64,000 nucleotides of DNA, taken from contig JABACO010000005.1 in the NCBI GenBank assembly GCA_013339895.1, positions 4,285,314-4,349,313 of the forward strand, written 5' to 3'. The translations under genes were made by a program, and so were the position numbers. Numbering within the stretch: the first letter of the stretch is position 1; every line of letters begins with the position of its first letter. Of the stretch, positions 57,126 to 64,000 are shown one piece after another. A model generated the notes under the pieces. That model saw nothing but the letters and a program-made list of their open reading frames with translations, searched no databases and was not told where the DNA came from. Source of the DNA: Ephydatia muelleri (Eukaryota; Porifera; Demospongiae; Spongillida; Spongillidae).

Positions 57126-58230
57126 ATGAGGTGTCTTGGTGTTATGGGGGACCCACTTGGCCAAATCAGCTCAGAGTCTGGAGTGCAGCAGGGTGACCCC
57201 TTAGGCCCCTTGCTGTTTGCATTGACCCTACATAAATTGGTGTCGAGCCTGGATGCAGATGATGAGTGTGCCGACCTCATCCTTCAACCCTGGTACCTGG
57301 ATGATGTAGCCCTGGGTGGCAGCCGCACAGCTGTGCTGTGTGCCTTGCACCTGATTGAGGAGATGGGCCCTGCACTGGGCATCCATGTGAGCTTGTTGAA
57401 ATGTGAGCTAAGGAAGGACAACACCTCTATTCTATCTGGACATCCTTGGGGCCCCAATCTGGGATTACCTGCACTGCACACGTTTATCCTGTGGCAAGTA
57501 TGCCGAGTATTGGTACATGTAGCTGCTGTCTGGCCTAGTTGATTGCACATTTCTGCATATGTCTGGGGGCGTCTTCAAAATCCATATTGTGAGAGACACC
57601 CCATGTAGTGTAGCTTCAGATGCTTTGAGGATGTTTGATGATGAGATTAGACTGTGCTTTGCTCCGTGTGCAGCCATTGAATTTCCCAATGACGTTTGGT
57701 ACCAGACACAACTCAGGCTTATCTATAGGCTATTGTACCTTCTCCTGACATGCTGCTGCTACCTTTATTGCCTCATTGACATCCTCGGACTTTGGCAGTG
57801 CTGTACCTTGAGCATGCAGGGGCAGTGTCCAACTACCAGGTCTTCCTTCCCAAACCATTACATATATAGTAGGATCTGCTCTGGCAAATCTCACACTAAA
57901 GAAGTTCTTGTAAAGGAAGATCATGATGCCATACTTTGTTCTTCTGCTAACAGAGCTCGCAGGCTGTCAGTCATGCAGCGTCCTGGCCTTATGACCATTA
58001 GGTGGTAGCTGAAGTTGGATACTTCAGGTTGTTCCACATGCCCATTCTGTCCGATGGTACCCTTGATCCTCTAGGTCACTGTGCTATGACCTGCAGGCAT
58101 GGGGAGATGTGATGGTACACCATAATTACTTGCCTGTCATCATGTCCACCTGAGTGTTAGTGTGGAGAAAGGCCATGGCCTCATCAAAATGCCAGGAGTT
58201 GGACTGGTCCTGTATTCCAGTGAATAACAA
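57126..58230 (+). mobile_element. RT-family element remnant, unit 2 (catalytic box retained)
   Basis: A 138-codon frame (57126-57542) carries S-G-V-Q-Q-G-D-P-L-G-P-L-L-F-A-L, the catalytic W-Y-L-D-D, and L-G-I-H-V-S-L-L-K-C-E-L, the central RT motifs. Later scraps include F-D-D-E-I-R-L-C-F and a degenerate post-RT region. Both ends are decayed. Confidence 0.65.
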
Positions 58231-59148
58231 TATTTTATATTTTTAGTACTCTAAATTTGAGGTGAAAAGGACCATTCAAATGGCCCAAGTGTTGCTTACA
58301 TGGAGCATGTTTGATTTAGCTTGCTAATTATATTTTGTGATAGGTCTTGTGATGGACTGGGGACTCTATGACTCATGCTTGTGTGCATTATGTATTGTCA
58401 TTGTGCGCAGGCTGATTGGACTATTGTGTGTATGGCGACCGCCTCCTTATAGGGCTGGCCTGGAGATGTGTGTGGCTGTACACTCGATTAGAGAGTCTGA
58501 TCTCGAGTGCAAGTGCCTTTAACATTGTCTTGTGTAGACAGCGTTGTGCACTGTAGTCGTGATATCCTTGGCCGGTCTATCATTTCTTGCTGACGGGCAA
58601 ATTTAAAGTCATATCATTCATTGCCAACGACAACCTCAGTCAATATCTCTTATTGCACTTAATTCGCATCATAAGGAGTGTGTCCTAATATTAGGTTATC
58701 CGAATTAAGTACTGTGCACATCTATAGGCTCTCATTGATGGGGCAGAACAATTTTGTAATGTTCACCAGGACACATCACTTATCTTTCTACAATAACCAC
58801 CCAATTATACCTCTTACCTTCTGTTAGCTCTTAAATACTGTTATAAAAAAGAACATCATTTTACAACAAAATAATTTACCTGTTATCCTATCTCAGTAGA
58901 AGACAGAAATTTAAAAAGGTTTCATCCACACACATAGCAGCCATTGGCAACAGGCCAATACATAGCATGTGTACAAAAGAGTGTTACTACACCACCCACT
59001 TCTATCAACCAATCACTTCACACAAACCCACAAATAAGTAGTGTACAGTACACACACTGGCTGCCTATCTTTCCACTGTGGTCTTCCTTTATCTAGCATG
59101 CTATCCTAATAAGATCCCAGTGGTTGTTACTATCACTTCCTTCCACAG
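58231..59148. other. Region upstream of receptor D, no signal exon found
   Basis: I looked for an ATG-hydrophobic-donor exon in phase 1, as in receptor A, and found no convincing one. The sequence is shared with 50700-51293. Confidence 0.45.
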
Positions 59149-59520
59149 GTGGTGTTGATTCACTTCAATGTGATGGTACCAGCTGTCAGAAATCTGTTTG
59201 CCCAAACACAACTGTTATCTACAGTTGCAATCTGCCACCACTCAATTCCCAATTAGGGTACATCAAATGGACCTTCAGCACAATAGTGGGAAATTGCCCT
59301 GTTGGGAACATAGCTTTGCGCCAGCCCATCATTACTCAAGGATGCACCGAACAAACCAGAACCTGTGGCAACTATACTGCATCAATGTTCATGCCCTGTA
59401 CCATGGCATCATTGGCAGTAATGATCACTCAAGACCTCAATGGAACAATTATTCAATGTTTGAACATTGATACTCTTGGTAACATGAACCTATTGGGAAC
59501 CTCTTCCATAGTAGTTTCTG
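59149..59520 (+). CDS. Receptor D Ig-like exon
   Basis: 372 nt, phase 1 to 1, acceptor CTTCCACAG, donor GTAAGT. Cys and Trp positions are as in copy C (V-I-Y-S-C, Y-I-K-W, I-I-Q-C). Confidence 0.85.
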
Positions 59521-62500
59521 GTAAGTGTTGCATCAATAGTACAATAATAAAGATACAATGTAACTGTATTTTGGGAGGAGCAACATAACTCACATATCAG
59601 TATTAAGGCTTGAAACCGGTTGCGCCGGAGCTCCGGTTGACCGGTTAACCGATCGCGAGAATTAAATAACCGCCTCAATCGGTTCTATTTTAGCTAAATA
59701 ACCGCTTCAACCGGTTGTTAAAAAATTAAGCAACCACAACCAACCGGTTGATATTTTATTGAGGAGTTGCAAGTGGCGTCACGTTCGTCTTACATCTACC
59801 AATGATGCTGGGCGCAAGAAAACAATAAGCAGACGAAAGCGAACAATGGAGAGATTCATCTCTTCGTTGTATGCATGGTGATACTTACAGTAACTTTATT
59901 ATATGTGCACTTGTATTAATTGTGTATATATGCACACATAGCTAACTGGTACATATGGTTTCTTCTAGGTTTCAAAAAAGCCCCTGGTACACCAAAAATA
60001 AATATAGCAAAGGACTGCAATGCTCTGTCGGTTGGCTGGGTTCCATCTTCTAGTGGTGATCCTGCTATCAGCTTTGCTGTGCACATTCAAGGTCATGGAA
60101 CTGATGAAGTAGTGACTGTGGATGAGGGAGCCAGCTATAACCTCTATTTCAGTGGTTTGGAAAGTAATACTTTATACTCCATCACAGTTACTGCCATTAA
60201 CTGTGCTGGAAGCAATGAAGTTAATACAACTGTTTATACATGTTAGTAGACTGTGCAATTATCATACCATAGAGGTATTATATCTCTTAATAGTGCCCAC
60301 TCCTCCAAATGATGTGCACGCTCTTCATGTGGGAATTGGGACCAATAGTGCCTACTTGGTTATGGTTTGGACACAAATGGTAAAGGAAGGTCTGTTAATT
60401 ATGATACATCATATTTAGTTCATCTGCTCTTCAACAGGGAGCCCCATCTAACCAATGGTACAATCTGAGAGTCAGTAGTGGTTCTCCTTTTGTGAATATC
60501 AATAAAAGCTGCAGTGGCTCCACATGCTACTTCAAAATTGACCAAGCTACCCTCAACATACCTCCACCTTATAGTGTGGAGGTGGCAGCAATCAGTAATG
60601 GACAGATGGGTCCTTACAGCTTGCCTTTGAAAAGTGCAGGTGAGGCTACAGAATATATCAATGTTCTTGTGAAGTCATTAGCCATTAGGTCTACTGCTGT
60701 GTCAAATGTATCAATGCATCTTTCAACCAATTGTCTTTCAGTGTTTCATATGTATTTTACATTTTGTGACTCAACTCCTCACTAACACTGCATCATCACA
60801 CCTTTAGATCAAGATCTATAATCATGGATGTTGGGTGCAATATCCAAATGCATTAGGCTATGGTTGATTTAACAAAAATAATTCTAAATGTTCATTTGCA
60901 TGTGAATACATCAACTGAACTGGCATGAAGCCACATTATGGAAGTGACTAATTTTAAATGGAGGCAGAAATTTTCCAGCTGCATGATTCAGTACAAGGAA
61001 TAGTAACAAGTTGTGTCCATCGAAGTTTTGCAGTACTATCGCTTTCACCGTTCCATAGATAGTGTGCATAAACAGCTGGTGATGGAATCTAGCTTTAAAC
61101 AAAACACATATTTGTCCAAATGCTTTTGATGTGGACATTGTATGCAATGTACTGAACAATTTAACTGACTAACTGTCTAGTTTGATGATTTTATTAACTT
61201 TAGTAAAATAAACATTGCAGGCATAGCCCAATACCTAGTCAGTTTGATCCGGTTGTGTAGCTGTCGCACTGCAAAAACTGGCACATTGATGAGAATAGTA
61301 CATTTGTGCCCTAGTCATACATTTATGAGGGTAGCCATTATAAATAATATGTAATGATATTGATTTTTTAGCGTACTTACAATTTAATACAATAGTTTTC
61401 TTTCATACTTAAAATTTAATGACAATTATGTATAATTTCGATAATTCCATAACAATTGTATCATGTACATGTACTTACATATGTGAACTCTGAATATACA
61501 ATTTTGTAGCTTCCGGCAGTTCATTTCTGTATGCGACATCCTCTGCTCTCTACAACACTACTAACATATTGTGTATCTTTCTGGATGGATCATCACACCA
61601 ATGCTTGATATGCTGCCAATATAAACCAAAAGGGCCATATACGAACTCAGTTCTTACCAATGCTACGGGTATCTTGGTCTCAGGAGTTCTAGATAATCTC
61701 GCCAGAGGGCATACATACCAATGCATAGCAGCTGCTGTTGATGAGAGTACAACATGCGAAGGAACAGATACTAATGGTGTGGTGCAGTTTGAAGTTGCAA
61801 CCTTTCCTCTAATTAACATTGGTATGTGAAAAATTACCTGGCATAATCAACTGCCTCACTTCCGCTTCATATAATTTAGTTGGAGGCACTACTGCTGAAG
61901 TATCTTCTCAGGATTCAAATCATATCACTGTGAAGTGCACATTTTATGATGGCTCCTCTCACTACTGCCTTCTCTGCTGCAGTACTGACACATCAGCGCA
62001 AGTGTCTGCATACAGTAATGTATCAAGTAGTAGTGGTCTCATTGCTTATGTCGACCTTTATGGTCTGAAACCTGGAGCAGTCTACTATTGCAAAGCATTT
62101 GCTACAGATGATGTGAACAAGAAATGTGCAGCTTCTCAAGGTCTGTTATGTTGCCTGTTATGTAAAAGAAATTCTTTCAAGGTGACTAGAATTTGCTACT
62201 AAAAAGATTAATGGCATATCACCTTAATGTGTATAGTAAAGTGTTTGCTTCAAATAAACAAGTGCATTTTTTAAATGAGTAGCCTAATGAACTATGTTAG
62301 GCATATTGCCAACTGCCGTTATTCATTTTTACCTGATTGTCACTAGACATTATACTTCAAAGCCTGTAGGCCACTGGTTGGAATCTGCTCCAATTTGATG
62401 CATGAGTGTGATGCCTGTAAAGTGAGGACAGCACTTGAGGTCAAAAGTGACTGGACTGGATAGCTAGCTTCTTTGTCCTTGAAAAGGTGCTTTCCCAACC

Positions 62501-63882
62501 TTCAACGACAAACAAGACACAAATCCAGCTTGCTTTGCACAGGCATCATCATTCTTGGAGTGTTTGTTGAACTCTTTCAGATCAGCAGTATAGCCCAAAG
62601 CGAACAGAAGGTTGAACTGAAATGCTGCTGAGCTAGAAAGGACGAGTTAGTTAGGAGCCAGGACATCAGCTGGACATGAATAGTGCAAACAAATACATTC
62701 AGAGGGGACAGTGGACGCAGGAGACACCATTTCCCTAGGGCTTGGGCTCCATAGGGCAATAAGGCTAATCCCAACATAGGAGATTCCGTTGTGCCTTGAG
62801 ATGAGCATGGGCTTGTGGATATGGCCTTGTTTACTGTGGATGCCCTCTCAAGCAATGAAAGAAAGAAGCAATGAGAGTAGTTTGTGCTGAGTGAGGGGGA
62901 CATTCTGTGCATCTTTTACTAAAAAGCTGCTCACAGACTGCGTTTAATATGACGATGTCTTCACTAGAGATGGAGATCATACAATTAGATCTCTTGTGCA
63001 GGGACACTTCTGGTGTCAATAAATGCTGCGAGGCGCAAACCCAACCCTCCATATCTGAGGCCAAGTTCTGCTTGTTTGCTGGCCTGAGAAGTTCATTGTA
63101 AGTGAGGACACCATTATCAGACTTCTTTATTTGTGTAGAGAGACAGCAGTTTGAGGATTACACCGTGTAGGTAAAAATGGATTGGCTTCCTTTTTCTTTG
63201 TCTATGAAGCAGTTCAAAAATCTAGGTTGTCAATAGGACCACCAAGGATCGCAAAATCTGACAACGAGATCTTGATGGAGAGGTCCAGAGTGCTGAGTAG
63301 CTGCAATTTGAAACATTGATGTGTAGCCCATTTATAACAGTGTCTAGTCCCTGGCAGTATGCTATCATCTAGTTTGACTGTACAGGCTTACAAAGAGTCT
63401 TCAGATATCTTCAAGGTTGTTGTGAAGAACTAGGGTTAATCACAGTGGGCCCAGGGTTGCTGCAGTTTAATATATAGTTTTAATTGCATTATGTCACATA
63501 AACATGTATTAGGGGTTCTAGAAAGTACTGTATTTAGGATTCATATAACAGTGAATTGTAATTTTTCTGACATGCTGATACGTAACTGTTTGTATGACTT
63601 TAATTGAATCATTCATTCACATGACCACACATGCACTATGCATAAGAGTGGTGGAATTTATATATGGTTAAGTAACTATAAACATGCACAATTAAAATCG
63701 ATGCTGCATGATAAATGGATCAGCCCTTGTGTTGCATAATTTTCCTACCTTACTGACGACATTTAAACCACCAGCGAATACAGAATCACTGATCATATAC
63801 CTGGCAGTTGGAATTTTATCTTCTCTGGTGTCAGTTGTTCTTGTACTACTTCTGCTCTATGGGTGTTATGCGATTAAAAAGA
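59149..63882 (+). CDS. Receptor D: Ig/FN3 receptor, open in all visible exons, runs off the window
   Basis: Exons: Ig 59149-59520, FN3 59969-60241, split FN3 60294-60379 and 60438-60639, Cys-rich 61510-61821 and 61880-62140, TM 63775-63882. Lengths are 372, 273, 86, 202, 312, 261 and 108 nt, phases agree at every junction, and there is no stop in frame. Signal exon not found (upstream or diverged), and the tail lies beyond 64000. Compared with B, the second FN3 has a 3-nt in-frame insertion (V-S-S-G). The TM exon is of the short receptor-A type, not the TM-plus-tail type of B and C. It is probably the functional plus-strand member, a cell-surface protein with unknown ligand. Confidence 0.75.
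59603..59888. mobile_element. Insertion rich in AACCGGTT motifs in a receptor D intron
   Basis: About 285 bp absent from the equivalent introns of B and C. It begins GGCTTGAAACCGGTT and contains seven or more (A)CCGGTT or complement motifs. It ends near an ATG reading M-E-R-F-I-S-S-L-Y. This resembles the terminal region of a DNA transposon, possibly hAT-like with subterminal repeats, but the family is not proven. Confidence 0.5.
59969..60241 (+). CDS. Receptor D first FN3 exon
   Basis: 273 nt, phase 1 to 1, acceptor TTTCTTCTAG, donor GTTAGT. Same domain as in B and C. Confidence 0.85.
60294..60379 (+). CDS. Receptor D second FN3, N-terminal exon
   Basis: 86 nt, phase 1 to 0, acceptor CTTAATAG, donor GTAAAG. 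Confidence 0.8.
60438..60639 (+). CDS. Receptor D second FN3, C-terminal exon
   Basis: 202 nt, phase 0 to 1. An in-frame AGT addition gives V-S-S-G-S-P-F, followed by the conserved S-C-S-G-S-T-C loop. Confidence 0.85.
61510..61821 (+). CDS. Receptor D Cys-rich FN3-like exon 1
   Basis: 312 nt, phase 1 to 1. It encodes L-C-I-F-L-D-G-S-S-H-Q-C-L-I-C-C and H-T-Y-Q-C-I-A-A-A. N-T-T near its start is an N-glycosylation sequon not present in B. Confidence 0.8.
61880..62140 (+). CDS. Receptor D Cys-rich FN3-like exon 2
   Basis: 261 nt, phase 1 to 1, encoding V-K-C-T-F-Y-D-G-S-S-H-Y-C-L-L-C-C and V-Y-Y-C-K-A-F-A. Donor GTCTGT is weak but shared in position with B. Confidence 0.8.
62141..63774. other. 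Receptor D intron, no exon supported
   Basis: About 1.6 kb with no similarity to the short equivalent intron of B. Scattered short frames at 62577-63101 have no domain. It may include an undefined repeat. Confidence 0.45.
63775..63882 (+). CDS. Receptor D transmembrane exon
   Basis: 108 nt, phase 1 to 1, acceptor AAACCACCAG, consensus donor A|GTAAGT. It encodes about 24 hydrophobic residues (L-I-I-Y-L-A-V-G-I-L-S-S-L-V, then V-L-V-L-L-L-L-Y), followed by C-Y-A-I-K-K. The design is as in receptor A (114 nt), with the tail presumably in the next exon beyond the window. Confidence 0.7.
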
Positions 63883-64000
63883 GTAAGTCATGAATTGATT
63901 CTATTTACTCTTGGTTGCATCAAAGATCATATACGAATGTTTGTTACCTCTGTCGATTCTCCTCGTCAAAAAGAAAAATCTATCATCCCATCAATTAGAG
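63883..64000 (+). other. Start of the intron after the receptor D TM exon
   Basis: Non-coding to the window end. Confidence 0.5.

Larger units (their letters stand above)
54150..59148 (+). repeat. Segmental duplication, unit 2
   Basis: Matches 38335-41121 joined to 49450-51293. It lacks the 8.3-kb foldback insertion and the 39360-39480 MITE, and so shows the older state of the locus. Confidence 0.8.

Noticed and set aside
58337..58522. Signal peptide exon for receptor D (hydrophobic 61-codon frame)
   Set aside because: No phase-1 donor follows the hydrophobic stretch and the start is not conserved upstream of receptor C.

Overview
The window is eukaryotic and looks like an early-branching metazoan, most likely a demosponge. 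The evidence is small phase-1 exons with GT/AG borders, Ig and fibronectin-III (FN3) receptor exons in tandem, dense foldback elements and MITEs, DIRS, Ty3/gypsy and non-LTR retroelement remains, long C/G homopolymers, and many TACATGTA palindromes. There is no bacterial gene organisation, and no rRNA, tRNA or CRISPR array was recognised. The species is an inference; no diagnostic marker gene is present.

The host genes form a family of small type I membrane receptors. Copy A (minus strand, 20116 down to 5473) can be assembled completely. It has a signal exon, an Ig-like exon, one single-exon FN3 domain, one two-exon FN3 domain, a 9-codon linker exon, a transmembrane (TM) exon and a 19-codon tail exon. 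The eight exons join in consistent phase to 386 codons. Its large intron holds a decayed DIRS-like element (10.3-12.96 kb) and a decayed Ty3/gypsy element with both LTRs (13.41-17.95 kb). Three further copies lie in tandem on the plus strand: B (32.0-35.3 kb), C (51.3-53.4 kb) and D (59.1 kb to beyond the window end). These carry two additional Cys-rich FN3-like exons. B has a frameshift in the Ig exon. C has a 1-nt deletion in an FN3 exon and has lost most of the Cys-rich exons. D is open throughout the visible part.

Regions: 1-5.0 kb is repeats, including a 2.0-kb foldback (2318-4310), plus a short terminal exon (4504-4641). 5.4-20.1 kb is receptor A with its intronic elements and an 18-bp minisatellite. 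20-29.8 kb is mostly non-coding, with poly-C tracts, a MITE, a decayed copy of the terminal exon, a short hypothetical minus-strand gene, a 150-bp tandem repeat and a DIRS scrap. 29.9-31.75 kb is a 5'-truncated Jockey-superclade LINE just upstream of receptor B. 35.6-41.1 kb holds retroelement scraps and several palindromic MITEs. 41.12-49.45 kb is an insertion of two foldback elements, the larger being a 7.5-kb imperfect palindrome with a CA/TG satellite interior. 49.5-64 kb holds receptors C and D separated by further RT/nuclease retroelement scraps.

The plus-strand side is a segmental tandem duplication. The region 38.34-41.12 plus 49.45-51.3 kb matches 54.15-59.15 kb, and the second copy serves as an empty site for the 8.3-kb foldback insertion. 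The receptors resemble, by architecture only, families used for adhesion, allorecognition or innate recognition. Near-identical tandem copies with broken members and differing TM/tail exons suggest a birth-and-death multigene family.
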